From: Hydractinia symbiolongicarpus
Lineage: Eukaryota; Cnidaria; Hydrozoa; Anthoathecata; Hydractiniidae
DNA length: 64,000 bases
NCBI RefSeq assembly: GCF_029227915.1
Contig: NC_079875.1
Span: forward strand, 17,911,001 to 17,975,000
Reading direction: 5' to 3'
Numbering within the stretch: the first letter of the stretch is position 1; the number at the start of each line of letters is the position of its first letter. Under the pieces are notes generated by a model. It made no database searches. It was given only the letters and a program-made list of their open reading frames with translations, and was not told where the DNA came from. Of the stretch, positions 46,101 through 58,100 are shown in pieces. The translations under genes were made by a program, and so were the position numbers.

Positions 46101-49100
46101 TTTTTCGCTTTCATGACACAGGTGTTATTGTGTTTTTATATTAGAAATGAGGAGGATGAACAAGCCAATAACTGCAGCCTAAAATGAAAAACTTTTCCTA
46201 AAAACAAAAATTAAAAAAAAAAACACATACGTTATCCCAGGCCTTTTCCAATACTTCATGATACCATTTTTTAGGTACAAGACTGCCATCCATCGTACAT
46301 TAACATTCAAAGATTTTGTTTTAAAGACATCCTAAAATACAAGGATTTTACTGTATTTGCAAGATAAAAGAAGTTGTTTTTTAATACATGTATTAAAGAG
46401 CAGATCATTTATTATTGTGTGAACGGATTTGTTCATTAACAGAAAATAATTGGGAATGTTGCCAGAATTTTAGTAATTCTTGGAACAGCAAGGAGAATCA
46501 GACATGAAAACAGGTTGTAAGGTTTGGGGAAGAGGTTGTAAAATTGTTACAGTTTTGTCTTCGTTTCAAAACATCTTTCAAATTGAAGAAATACAGTACC
46601 GTGAAAAGGTTTGTTAACACCATGGTTTGTGTTTATTTCATGTTACGCACGAACCACGATAGCCCACGATGCATATTTTTTTAACAATCGTGGACCTCAT
46701 GATCATGTTTCGTGGACTACACGAACGAAAATTAAATTAAATCGTGGCTTCCACGATAGATAACTTCTATTGTAAAACAACAAAGACCGTTAGTTTATCA
46801 ATTAAATCAAAAACCGACGGGAAAAAAATAAATTAACACTTGTTGTTTTAATTCGTTGTCATAAAGCTAGCTACATAATAGATTTTAATCATTTGTGAAT
46901 CAAAATGCGATGTAAAAAAACATTTCTATCGCCGCTTTTCGTCTCTAAACTTTTAAAATGCGATCTTAAAAAACATTTCTATCACCGCTTTTCGTTTATA
47001 AACATTTAAAATGCGATCTTAAAAAACATTTCTATCATCGCTTTTCGCTTATAAACTTTGAAAATGCGATCTAAAAGAGCATTTCTATCGCCGATTTTTG
47101 TTTATAAACTTTTAAAATGCGATCTTAAAAAACATTTCTATCGCCACTTTTCGTTTATAAACTTTTAACATGCGATCTTAAAACACATTTCTATTTCGTA
47201 AATATACGATCATGTCCATGACGAAAAAGTATACACCAAGCAAAAACTACAAATATGCTTTTTTAACTTAATAAAACCTAAAACAAACAAATTAACTTTT
47301 TTGAAAAGAAAAAAAATTAAATTATACTGGCTATAAAAATCGTGGAGCTCGCGAAAATAATCGTGGGACACATGATCCTTCGTGGAGATAATAATATTAG
47401 CATGGTGGCCACGATAGAATGTTTGAATGTTTGTACACATAAAGACCACAATTTTATTGTGGTTCGTGTGCACCACGCTCGTTACACGAACAACAAACCT
47501 TTTCACAGTATTGTACCTTTATTATAATGCTTACTATATACCTTTAATTCAAAGGTACCATACCTGTAGCGATGGCTTGCAAATGAAAATGCAAAATAAT
47601 TCCCAAAAAGATGCTTTTTGTATTATTAAAAGCCTTTAATTCAAGCAAATTACTGTCACCACTTGCAGGTTTAGCAAATTATTTGTGCAAAGAAAGATCA
47701 AACATGTTCCGGAAATTTTAGATAATATTTTTGGACGAGCATAACAACATTTCTAAATCCGTACGTCAAATGGCACTAAGGTGTCAAGTATCAGTAGTTG
47801 AAATAATTCATGCTTATTTTTATTAAAGATAAGACACACAAGATACTAAGATTTTAATTTCCCAATTTTTATTAAAGCTCTATCTACATATATACATCTT
47901 GTGCTTCTATCATCACATTTTTGGTCAAATTGCTGCAACAAAGTTTCCAATCCCTCTTTAGAATAAAGGGGAAGTAAGCTCTAATTTTTTATTTAAAAAA
48001 ACAGTAGCTGCAACAAAAAGAACTTGAAATATTTACTTCTTCTCATATAAAAGTTTTAATAACTTAGTAGAAAGTTGTGTTTACTACGTGTAAAATCGCT
48101 TCGTTAATCTGACCCTATTGCGATTTTAAAAGGATTGGGTCAAGTTAAAATTATGACGTTTTTCAGTTCAGAAAATGTAGTGTGTTGGCGGTGGTAGTAG
48201 TATTAGTTGTTAATTTACTTAAACATTCGAGTTTAACTGCTTGAAAACATGCCAAATTGCGCCACCATCAACTGCACTAACAGAACTGGTAATAATAAAT
48301 CAAAAGAAAATGTTGACGATGTTTTAGTTTTTTTCAAAATTTTCAGTGCAGAGAAAAAAAAAACGAGCTTCAAAAAAGATGGTCACATGACATTAGAAAA
48401 ACTGGTCCCTTGCCTAAGGATTCAAGATTTTATATATGTTCCACGCACTTTGAGCCAGACTGCTTTCAAAGAGATTTTCAATTACCTGATTTACGTAAAT
48501 CATTTGTTTTTGTATGTATCAAACAAACACATGCTTCCTTCGTATTTGTTTATCAAAATAAAAAGATACAAGCTCGGTATGAACTTTCCTGTTCGTAACC
48601 AAAAATTACATACCAAGTCAACAAAAATTATATTTTACACTATGATAATTCTTTCTTTTAACATTAACGATTTCCTAATAACTTCGTTTTGTTAATTCAC
48701 TTTTTTCAAACTTACTTTGACTTTCAAGTTCAAAAATTATGCACCTCACAACAAGTAAATGTTTTCTTTGTCGCACCAATGTCTTGACAGACAGGGGTAA
48801 TGACAACAATTCGGAAATATCTATCAACTTTAGAGTATTTATTGCGGATTGCCCATAAAGCACACAATGGTATGTCTTTCTAAACATCTTTTTCTAATCG
48901 ATTATGTACCCATCAAATCTGTAATACATGTTTTTCTCAAAATAGAGAATTTAAAATTTACCCCCTGTTCACGTACACTCATTAAGAGCACATCTCACTA
49001 TTGTATTTCTTCATTAGAAAGCATCTTCGGTATTCTATTTTTTTAATCCCTTCAATAGTGTTGCTTTCCAGACCTTCTTCATTGAATTTTAAAGATGCAG

Positions 49101-50650
49101 TTGCATAAAAAATTTCAGATGGAGAGCAAGATGATTTTTTTTCACAAAAGATTGTGTTGAAAAAGTTATTGTAAAGAGCTTGATGAGAAAATTTTTATCA
49201 TGTTGTGCGTATGGAAAATGTATTTCCTTTTTTATCAGACTTTTTATTTTTAACACAATTAAGTTTAGCAATTTCAATTAATTGAAGACAGAAGGATATT
49301 AAAGATATAAAATGGATATCACTTTAGTCATGATTATAAATATGTAAGACTTTACATTTGCCAAAATTATTTGTACTTTCGAAGTAGTCGTCAGTAAATT
49401 CATTATTATCTTTGCAGCACAAACTTTCATCGGTCTACAGTGACCACCTCACTTAAACCAATTATTATTTTCAATTTAATTGCCTTCTTTTTGTATAACT
49501 TCGTCTTCATGGTTTGAACTTAAAAATTTATCTTGCTCTTCCAACAACATTTCAGGCTCAAAACTAAATGGCTTTAGAGCCGAAATGTCCGGAACAGTGT
49601 TTTTCTTCGTCACTGGACAAGAAACTATGATGCATTTTTTTTGTTTCTTATTCGAAAGTCTGTTGCATTATAAGCACCAACATAGGGCCTTGTCTAGCTA
49701 GCACAATGTTTTGAACTATAAAACGTCATATTAAAATTAGAACCCAACCCAAAGTTTTTACAGAGATGTGAACAAGGAATATAGGTATTTAGAAAAAAAT
49801 TGTGTTTATGTGTTATTTTTCTGATTTTATAAGTTCAAATAAAAATACATAGTCGAAAAAAAAATTTCACATTTTTGAGGTTACTTACTATATAATATAT
49901 TTAAAAGTTTTTCTCAACTTACTGCGATTTCAGAATTAGAATACCACTTTTAATCCTATCCCGGCACGTTTTTTGTTTACAATTGGCCACTACTATTAAT
50001 GTTCAACATGTTTGCTAAAAAACAAGACCTGAGACCCTAAAAAATGATGCTGAAACATAAACATAAGCAAAGACATCCTAAGCAGTAAATCTCTCTAAAG
50101 AGCCTACACATTATGGCACTTTTTTGTAAGCTTTGCTACCGAGAACGGAAGGTTCAAAATAAAACTTGCCCAACTGCAATATAAAATTAAAGATAGTATC
50201 CTAATTCTGAAATCGAAATTCCAAATCAGCTATGGCAGACTAAAAATTTAGTGTATAATAACAAATCTTAGTTTTTTAAAGTCTGATGTTATCACATTTT
50301 TTTGAGGTGCTTAGATTTATCACCTGATCTCTGCTCCATAAAGTTTATTGTCAATAAGGAAATGTATGCTGGGCTTCCAATGGGTTTTTACTGTTGGGAG
50401 AAGACTAACTCTGTAGGAGAAACATCACTAAACAAAAACACCTCTAATCTTGTATTATTTGTGCCATCCATGACTTTACAAAAATGATACATGAGCATGT
50501 ATACAGTCTCCACAACACACTTACCAGTAGGGCAGAATAAAATCCTGTATTTGTTTCCCACATTTTCAGTTGTTCTTCTGCTTGTTTAATGATGTGAACA
50601 TCCTGACTGGCAGCACCTTCAAGTACAGCTAGAATATCTTCATTACTCAT
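36674..50650 (-). CDS. IPO11: Importin-11 (nuclear transport receptor), 11 exons
   Basis: Importin-beta family receptor; the vertebrate protein imports cargo such as charged UBE2E ubiquitin-conjugating enzymes and ribosomal protein L12. Exons on the minus strand: 50650-50525, 46331-46231, 44560-44488, 42473-42387, 42292-40802, 40622-40548, 39681-39484, 39213-38804, 38276-38172, 37640-37556 and 36832-36674. They total 2910 bases: 969 residues and a stop, against 975 in human. Every junction has GT-AG and keeps frame. N-terminal marks are AEEQLKMWET and RWMAVLYLKNG (importin-N domain). HEAT-repeat sequence follows, with HRALLTLN, LASKRLISDRK, YLLEDGLELWLTML and KMSALSLSSLLPL, and the acidic loop GEENEEEDSMEDA precedes the last exon (QDPIHTIVLLHYVRDKL). 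Exon 5 is one 1491-bp exon. Exons 7-11 are duplicated downstream. Confidence 0.95.
40623..40801 (-). other. Intron 5 of importin-11
   Basis: A short intron with donor AAGGTATGT and acceptor TACTTTAG. It includes a CAAA-rich stretch on the plus strand. The open frame reading on from exon 5 into it is an artefact of intron read-through. Confidence 0.8.
42908..43187 (+). pseudogene. Broken THAP zinc-finger fragment
   Basis: It starts ATGCCAAACTGC (MPNC), like THAP proteins whose first Cys follows MP-N. After stops and a frame change it shows YQIPSAKKNKELRKK and then SGTLPKNSGFCICSQHFEPG, giving the C-x2-H second half of the C2CH zinc finger. A stop follows GCF. Not functional. Confidence 0.65.
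43640..43884 (-). pseudogene. P2X7-C-terminus-like Cys-rich fragment
   Basis: The minus-strand frame reads DDIPDLSTLNPLNFEPELSL, then GNNTWCQCGGHCKAM and, after a one-base frame change, KCLCCRDTNEIPDNP. The WCxCGxC...CLCC cysteine pattern resembles the intracellular Cys-rich domain of P2X7 receptors, which also occurs in stand-alone invertebrate proteins. The second THAP element has the same fragment in the same place. Confidence 0.5.
44930..45290. repeat. Minisatellite of about 59-bp units in IPO11 intron 2
   Basis: About six diverged copies of a unit containing ATCGTAGAAAGCGAAGAG and GTAGATCGTTTAAAAATCAT. Individual copies differ at many positions, so the array is old. Confidence 0.8.
46594..47513. 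mobile_element. Tc1/mariner-like MITE in IPO11 intron 1
   Basis: The left end CAGTACCGTGAAAAGGTTTG and the right end (reverse complement CAATACTGTGAAAAGGTTTG) are flanked on both sides by TA (46592-46593 and 47514-47515), as for Tc1/mariner insertions. No transposase is present. The interior repeats CACGA / TCGTGG motifs and carries a 53-bp minisatellite. Confidence 0.75.
46902..47198. repeat. 53-bp minisatellite, about 6 units
   Basis: The unit AAAATGCGATCTTAAAAAAC, then ATTTCTATCGCCGCTTTTCG and TTTATAAACTTTT recurs at about 46902, 46955, 47008, 47061, 47114 and 47167. It lies wholly inside the Tc1/mariner-like MITE. Confidence 0.88.
48249..48523 (+). pseudogene. THAP domain fragment with one frameshift
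   Basis: MPNCATINCTNRTGNNKSKE gives the first Cys pair. After an A-rich run near 48354 the frame shifts to KRWSHDIRKTGPLPKDSRFY and ICSTHFEPDCFQRDF, giving the second ligand pair and the conserved Trp. It is better preserved than the intron-3 copy; a single indel in the A-run separates it from a continuous THAP domain. It may have been coding recently, or the run may be a sequencing error. Confidence 0.7.
49380..49600 (-). pseudogene. P2X7-C-terminus-like fragment, second copy
   Basis: The minus strand reads VPDISALKPFSFEPEMLLEE and, after two stops, GGHCRPM and CCKDNNEFTDDYFE in another frame. It aligns with the fragment at 43640-43884 at corresponding positions, including PLNFEPE/PFSFEPE. 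Not functional. Confidence 0.5.
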
Positions 50651-50900
50651 TGTGTTTTATATTGTGATCTGCAAAAGAGAATTCAATATTTTCGACATTA
50701 TATAAGGGATCGTCTCAAAATGTTCGTATATTTTTTCCGTATAATTATACGAACGCTACGAAGTACTTCGTTTTGTTAAACGAATGTCATACAAAGTGCT
50801 TCGTTTAAAATAAAAAATGTAAACAAAGTTTATACCAACTTTTATAATATATGATAGTAAGACCTGTCAAAATATTCACAAAAACTTTATTTTAGAAATC

Positions 50901-51270
50901 TGTATACCTGTTGCCTTCATTGTATAGAACTTGAAATGTTGATCAAGAAAATGTATAGGATCATGTATCTTCAACAAACGGTTCCATAGATATTGGTGTG
51001 TTAAGGCTTTTTGATGACGTCATTAACTCATCCATTCCGAAACGGATTAGGGGACCCAGGTTTGAAAAACTTACCCAAATTGGTCTTAGCCGGTCCTTAG
51101 TTACCCATGCGTAAAAACAGACTGACGAAACCACCTTATTTCCAATTTACTTGGCCTCAAAGTTTTAAATGCATTGTAATGGCTTCATTAATTTAAAATA
51201 AGCTATTGACGTTAAATTAAAGTTATTGATGTCATGCTGTAACGTCAGAATATTTAACATTTGAGACACA
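50901..51270 (+). repeat. Dispersed repeat family A, copy 3
   Basis: It contains CTGTTGCCTTCATTGTATAG, AAAATGTATAGG, TTTTTGATGACGTCATTAAC, ATTCCGAAACGGATTAGGGG and GGCCTCAAAGTTTTAAATGC in order. This is the longest of the three copies. Confidence 0.65.
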
Positions 51271-52104
51271 AGAATTAAGCAACACACATGTTACTTGATG
51301 CGTATTGTTTTTACTCTCTTTTTAGAGCTTGTTCTATTGTGTATTACTTCACCTGGGTACTGACTGTTTTTTAATGGCTTTTAATCGATTTTTAACATGC
51401 ATTACAAACTTGTAGCAATTTATATGGATTGATTATTCAAGAAATTCATTTATGAATATATAATTTTAACTCTTTTAATCAAACTATGTTGGTTATTCTT
51501 TACCTTGTGTGCTAAAATAGAAATATTACATGAAATAAATGGAATTTTTCTACTGGGTCGAATATATAGAATATTATATACATAATATATATAAATATCT
51601 GTTTTCTTTTTAATATTTAATTTAATTATTATTTGTTATCCTAAATGGTCTCCTCATTCTAAATTGGCAAAACACATGGAATATGGGGAGACAGTTTAAA
51701 AAGTTTCCTGATCTCTGGAAAGACTAACAGGAATTACCAGGGTGCCCATGACTGTACTAACTTTAAAGGCTACCATTAAAAGTATATAACGTATACAATC
51801 CTAATTACGTGATTATCTAAAAAACAGCTCTAGCAATGATCTGACTAAACAGAGGTGTCTTAATGCCTCAAAAAATAATTACAAAGGAATCTTTTACAGA
51901 AGAGAGTGCCTCAAAACTAGGTAAGAAATGAAACAAGAAATAATTTTGGGTCAATAAGTACTGTCACTACTTCTTGTTCTTACAAAGAAACACTAAAGGA
52001 CATCTCAACACAGCAAAAACGGCAGCAGAGACTTACGCGTCAATTTAGTGACAGAGAAAACAAATTCCGCTATAGCACTGACAGTACCAAGAAAGTGAAT
52101 GCAC

Positions 52105-52176
52105 TCGTCTTGTTTAGTGGTTATACCCCTCGCACATTGTGCAGGAGACCAGGGTTTGATTCTCCTAACAGGGATT
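52105..52176 (+). other. tRNA-like (SINE head?) sequence
   Basis: TGTTTAGTGGTTATACCCC resembles a tRNA A box, and CAGGGTTTGATTCTCC, about 35 bases on, resembles a B box (GGTTCGANTCC). Stems are poor, so it is not a functional tRNA. A tRNA-derived SINE head is possible. Confidence 0.3.
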
Positions 52177-53103
52177 TAATAGACCATTTTGGAATTTATG
52201 CTTCATAATGAATTTGCAAGTTGAACTTTGGACTTCACGTTTTATTCAGTCTTTTGCCTTATGGACGTGCTTGTGGGCAGGACAGTTTTGCTTTTTATCT
52301 GTTTTTAACTTTGTGATACCAATTTTTTTATAAATATTTTGAAAAATACTTTTATTAGGCACATATTTGTACTTTTAATTTCTTTTTGTGCAATAAAGGC
52401 AACTTAATATATCCTAAAAATCTTTAAACTAGCTAGCTAGCTAGCTAGAGGTCTCCCAAATGCTTTTAGAACACTGTACTGTAGCTAGCTATAAGGCTGT
52501 AATTAGTAATTAATGCTTGGTTAAAAGTAATTTCATTTTATATTTAGATATTTAAAATTGTGTACCTGCTTTGTGCATTATAAAGATATTAGCATTGGAT
52601 TTTCAATTTTTGATTTTGGAAATACTTTACTGGATTTGGACTTGAACTTTGTTTTTGGATTTGTAAAGAAATGTTTAGGTTGTAATATTTGTGAAGATCT
52701 AGAGAGTTATAATCCATTGTCAAAATACTTGTCAAAACTCTACAATGTTATCTATTCCAAAGTGAAACTTGAGCTCGCAAAATAATCTGGCTTCTTCTCT
52801 ATAATGGATGTAAAATTTTTCAATACACTGCCTAAGAGATAACAGTAACAGGTTCAGTCGCAGATTTTAGGAATAGAGTCACTAGTCATTTTAATTGAAA
52901 AAAAAAAAATTTTTTTAATATTTTGATATTTTTATAATTTTGTTTTTCAGTGATAATTTACTAATCTGTATGTTTGTCCCTTGATCTTGATCCGTCTACT
53001 TAAACACTCCTATCTTTGAGTCTTTCAAGAGTGGTATTAGAAAGAGTACCTGTCTTTTTTCCTTGCTTTCGCTTTTGTCCTATAATTTTTTTGTACGCTT
53101 CAC

Positions 53104-53460
53104 TTATGGAAAAATATTATCATCATTTATCATCATTCTCGGCTTAACGTCCGTTTTCCATGCTAGCATGGGTTGGACGTGGTATATTAATGACCCTCTT
53201 CCAATCTGATCTAGAGTTAGATCTAAACTCAACTTCCTCTGTATCAAGTCTGTCCATATAAACTCCTGCCAAGTCTTTCTCTGTCTGCCTCTGGGCTTTG
53301 CCCCAGGAACTATCAAGTCTCTACACTTTCTTACCCAATTATCCTCCTCCATTCTTTCCAAGTGCCCCAGCCAATTCAATCTTCTTATCTGGATAACATC
53401 TTTAATTCTACGGAGACTCAGCCTGCTTCTCGGCTCATCTGAACTCTTTCTGTCTCTCAA
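53104..53460 (-). pseudogene. 3' end of a non-LTR retrotransposon reverse transcriptase
   Basis: The 118-codon frame carries the typical C-terminal tail of LINE polymerases: RRLNWLGHLERMEEDNWVRK followed by KPRGRQRKTWQEFIWTDL. It ends in an ATGATGATAAATGATGATAA-type simple tail. Everything upstream is missing, as in 5'-truncated LINE copies. Confidence 0.8.
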
Positions 53461-53759
53461 ATAAAGAGTTTTGGCAAAAAAGGGAAAAATGATAAGTTTG
53501 GTTTACTAGACTATTAGACGATTTTTTGTTTGTTATTTGTTTCAGTCACAATGTATATTTTACATGATCTTTTGTTATATATACGAATGTCTTCATTGGT
53601 TTTTTATCAGGACATGCAATTATAGCCGTAATTTATTACTAAAGTGTAAATATTGATGATAAATAAATAAATTACTCTGTGAAGCTTGTTTGAATTATTG
53701 GCATAATAAGTTCCATTGCAGAAAAAGCTCTGGCGATTAACTCAACTATTACTCAGTCC

Positions 53760-53885
53760 ACAAGAAGTGAGTCAGCTGCCTCACACTAAGTTCTAAAAAA
53801 TCCTCATACGTTGTAAGAGCTGACAAGAAGTCAGTCAGTTGCCTCACACTAAGTTCTAAAAAATCCTCATACGTTGTAAGAGGCA
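53760..53885. repeat. 63-bp tandem pair
   Basis: ACAAGAAGT ... CTCATACGTTGTAAGAG occurs twice at a 63-base offset with a few differences near the start of each unit. Confidence 0.85.
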
Positions 53886-55104
53886 TAATTCGATCGTAAA
53901 AATATTTTTAAAGTTGATTAAATATCCACTTCAGCATTAAATTTTAAATGTATTAAATAGGAGTCAAAAATAATAATAAAACACACTCGGTATCCCTTCG
54001 TCCTACACATGTATTTAATTGCTATTTATAATTCATTAATAAATTACTTAGATAAAAACATTAGGAAGACCTCAACACGCAAGAGTGTATACAAAACTTG
54101 TTTCTTTTTGTGTGTGTTTAAGAGAGTTTTCTACTACATCATATAGCTAGTGTTCAAAGTTCAGCTTGCACCACCGGGCTTTGAAAATCCATAATGGCGC
54201 ATAATCTCCAAAATGGTCTATATGGGAGAGTGAATGTTACACCATAGCCCTCTCTCCGGGGGTTAACCCAAGCCATGTGAGGAAAATTTGGGAGATGACA
54301 CACTGTGTGGACCGTTGGATGTTGCAGGAAGTTGTCTGTCAAAACAAGCATTAATTGCTCTAGAACTCCCCATCTAAGCCATGGCTTCTTCTGGAAATAA
54401 TAGACAGGGTATTATCCCTCAATATTTGTGGAGGCTAGCTAGGCATGTAAAATATATACACACACATCTATTCATTTAAAAGAAACAACTTGTAGCTACC
54501 TACTTACCCGATAAACACGCATGACGCCCTGATAATCAATCCATGGCATAGCCAGCCATTGTGGTCAGTGAAAGGAGAAAGTTACACGAGAAAGGTGAAA
54601 TCACGGAATTTAGACGTTCACGGAATTTGGTCGGTAGCTACGTGTTTGTTGACATTAATTTGTCAAATTAAAAACAATTCGTCACCAAAAGACCCAAACC
54701 TCCTTCGCTGGAAAATTGCGCGAAGTGTGACGAAAATATTGTACATTCATTAATCTAGCTTATCATTATCTCATCAAAGATTCAAGGACGCTTGAAATAC
54801 TAACTTGCATGTGCTTACGCCGCCATTACACTTTGGTAAAAACATCAGAAGCACAATTTTACGGAATGGTTATTTTCCGTCTGTTATGGGTGTATTGGAA
54901 AGACATAAAACCATTCCGCATATTAGCACAAATTAAGATTTGCTGACGCCAGCATAAATTATGGCCATATGTCTTCCGAATGTTCTGGGTTTGTGAAGGA
55001 GCGTCGGTTCGGTGTTGGGCAACTAAAGACAACATACTGCTGCAAACAGGTCATATTTATTTAAAATATTACAGTGGAAGCATAAATAAAAAGATATTGC
55101 AAAT

Positions 55105-58100
55105 ATGATGCGTGCACCAGTCATGGTTTTAAGTAAGTATCACTGTAAAAAGTTAAAGTTTCATGCTCGTGACTAATACTTTCAGAAGGAGGGGATGATA
55201 ATTTTATTGTAGCTAAAGAATAATGCGCACAACAGCCACCAGGTCAAGCTTTTTACTAGTATGCTGTATAACTACAATACTTAGGCCACCATTAAATCTT
55301 TTTTATGTGTACAAGCTCATCATAAGCCATAAAACAATGCATACAACCCCAGTCAGGTCAACCCTTGCAATACACCTTTACGATAATTCAATTGTACATG
55401 CGTTCCTACGGCTCTCCATTGTTTTACAATATCGTAAAAAAAGAGGTAAAAATCGTATCAACTTCTTTCAAATTTTCATGAAACATTAATGTACTTTTCA
55501 TTAAAAACAAAACGCGGCAAGAAAAGTTATCACAAAAAAACTTGTTTTCTCCTTAATAAACTCTTATAAAAGTGTGATGTTTACCTCCTCCGATCGCAAA
55601 ATAAGCTGTGATGGTTGTGTTGGTTTTCTAAAATTATCTTAAAGGTGTATTCATCTTTTTATAAGCATCTGCAAATAATTGCTATCACAGTTTCTGCACT
55701 TGTTAGAACACTGCATCATATGTGACATAATTTTTTGAACCTAACAAAACAAGTCAGCAAACTCATGATATTGATGACCAATTTTCTTTCACACATTTTA
55801 CAGAAACATAGCCAGCTAACTACAGTGGGTTCGCCCATATACGCCCAGTGTTTACTTTATTACTGAAACTCACGAACAGCTTTCAAAAGTGTGGCATAAA
55901 TAGACACTGGGTATACAGCAAAAATAATAATATTGTCAAAATTGCCCTATTTCGACCACCCAATATTATGCTTAATATGCATCTTCATTGGTCACCAATA
56001 GCATTATTTATAGTTTTTTAAGAATAATCGCTGTTAATAACACTTTTGAGATACTATTAAACTAGTCTGACGTCTCTATACATGTTTTTTACTCAACCAA
56101 TTACGCGCTTATGGCAAACTAAGACAAAAATAAAGTATCTATGTCATTCCAATTTTTATTTTTCGTCGTGAAATAAAAAGAAACTAGAATATATAAACAA
56201 TTTTTGCAATTCCATTGTGAAAGTGCATCAATTTCATTCTTTTACTTTTTCTTCTGGTCTGTACATGCCACATGAAACCAGGCCAAACACTGGTCGCATT
56301 GAATCCAAACCTCCCCTTCCACAAATAATTTTTTCGCATTCCCCACAGATATAATCAACATCCTCCAACTCGTCTCTTCTTCCTCCAACTCATTGTCCAC
56401 TCCATTAAAAACCTTTTCTTTTTAAGCAGGCGACTTGATTTTTGTGTCACTACTATAGATTGGGTAACTTTGTAGCGGCTTTGTTTTTTGCTTTTGCAAA
56501 TTTCTTTCGTCAGTTAGCCTCCTTAATTAACTCTAGTCGATTTTTTTAATGGCTTCATCACTGGTCACATGTTTTGGAAAGTCCTTCTTTGTTTATTGTT
56601 TTTTGTTATCTTTCAATCTCTGGGTAACGTAATATCTTGGTAAAGGCTATAGTCAGAGATGTCAAAGTCTTCCATTAAACGTTTTAGAAAAATATGTTTT
56701 TTATTTCCAATGCTTTGTTCTAAATTATTTAACACTTGCTGAACAGGATGCATTTTCAGGGTACTAGCCTGTGTTGCTAGTAAAGTAGCACTTAATCCAC
56801 CAGGAAGAGTTGTGCTACTTTGCGGTAGCTGGTTCGTCTTGACTCCACTAAATTTGCTACTAACCTGAGCCATATTTCTCACCTTTGACGGATTATCTAT
56901 CCTGCATGCACCACGAAAACTTGGCTCAGACAGCAAAGTAGCATCATTTTTCCCTTGGTGATTCAAAATCTGGTTCTCCAGTTCCAAATAGACATTTGCA
57001 GGTCTAAAAAGGTCGTAATCTTTATTTAATCTGTTAAAAGGCAATATTCCAGTTGCACGGAAAAAAGATTTCAAGGCATCGTTGTGACATGACTAGTCAA
57101 AGGCCTTTGTAAAAACGGTCGAAAAAACCCTCTTTGTCATTGCAACTTGGCTTATGTACGGCACATTTTTATATTATTTGGCACCTATATGTACAACAGT
57201 TAAAATATTATTTGGCACTTATAGAACAAACATAATCAGGGCTGATCAGCTTTTATATCATTCATCATCACTTCTGACAAGCAAATAGCCCTAGTGCCAA
57301 AGTTGTTGTTCTCAAATGAAACGCAAATTGCCTAGTTTTCAATGGTGTTCTTGCAGAGTAAAATTACGTTGAGACTTTTTTTCTTTAGCCATACCTAATT
57401 TTCAATGATGTGACAAAAATACATCAATGTTGTCTGATATAATGGCTGCCTGGCCAGCTATTATATCAGCGTTCATAATCTAGTCACCCGACATGATCAG
57501 GGCAAAAAAGATGCAGATGCAAGCTTCTAATATATTTTTAAAATATGAATTGTGCGCAATTAATGACTCAACTATAGTTTCGCATTTCTCACAATTGGAC
57601 AAGTCTTTGCGTGAGCAATAGCGATCACTCTCCCCTGATGATAGGCCCAATGTCGGCACATATTTACCCTATTAAGGCTAGGCTGTATAAGGGCTCTGTA
57701 TGGCTAAAATGTACGAGCATTTAGCACATTGTATTAAAATTGGAATAACAAAATTTAGATGATGTCATTCAGTCCAAGATAGCGTCTTTTTATTTTTTCA
57801 AACCTGAAAGAAGGTTAAAACGGTAGAGCATTGACTTTGAGATAATAAAAAGCAGTTGCAAATGATTTAAATAGGTAGAATTGCTTGATAGAAGCATAAA
57901 AATGCTTAAATATGACTTTAGAACCGTTAAAGAAGAACAAAAAAAACTGACTCCTGGGTTGAAGGTTGTTTTTTGTGTGACCAGGTTATGAAAGTAGTGA
58001 GTTGCATTTTGGGAATTTATAATTCATGTGACTTTGTGCATGAGGTTGTTTACTGGCTTCTATTTGAACTGCCTAATATCATTAAAGTACTAAATCCTGT

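Larger units (their letters stand above)
47968..49880. mobile_element. Second THAP-bearing element in IPO11 intron 1
   Basis: The left end AAAGGGGAAGTAAGCTCTAA resembles that of the element in intron 3. The order of fragments is the same: THAP on plus near the left, P2X7-tail-like on minus near the right. The right end is decayed and was not identified, so 49880 is approximate. Confidence 0.55.
50651..55104. other. Spacer between divergent IPO11 and CCT3
   Basis: It holds the 5' flanks of both genes, a family A repeat (50901-51270), a tRNA-like sequence, (AGCT)n, a LINE remnant and a 63-bp tandem pair. An ACGAAGTACTTCGT palindrome lies near 50757. The plus-strand frame at 52558-52785 has no family resemblance. 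Confidence 0.5.

Noticed and set aside
46902-47198. Regular 53-bp repeats resembling a CRISPR array
   Set aside because: Units are tandem without unique spacers, in an intron of a eukaryotic gene and within a MITE.
52558-52785. 75-codon plus-strand frame
   Set aside because: Starts at a TTG, low-complexity Leu/Phe/Lys composition, no motif and no splice partner found.
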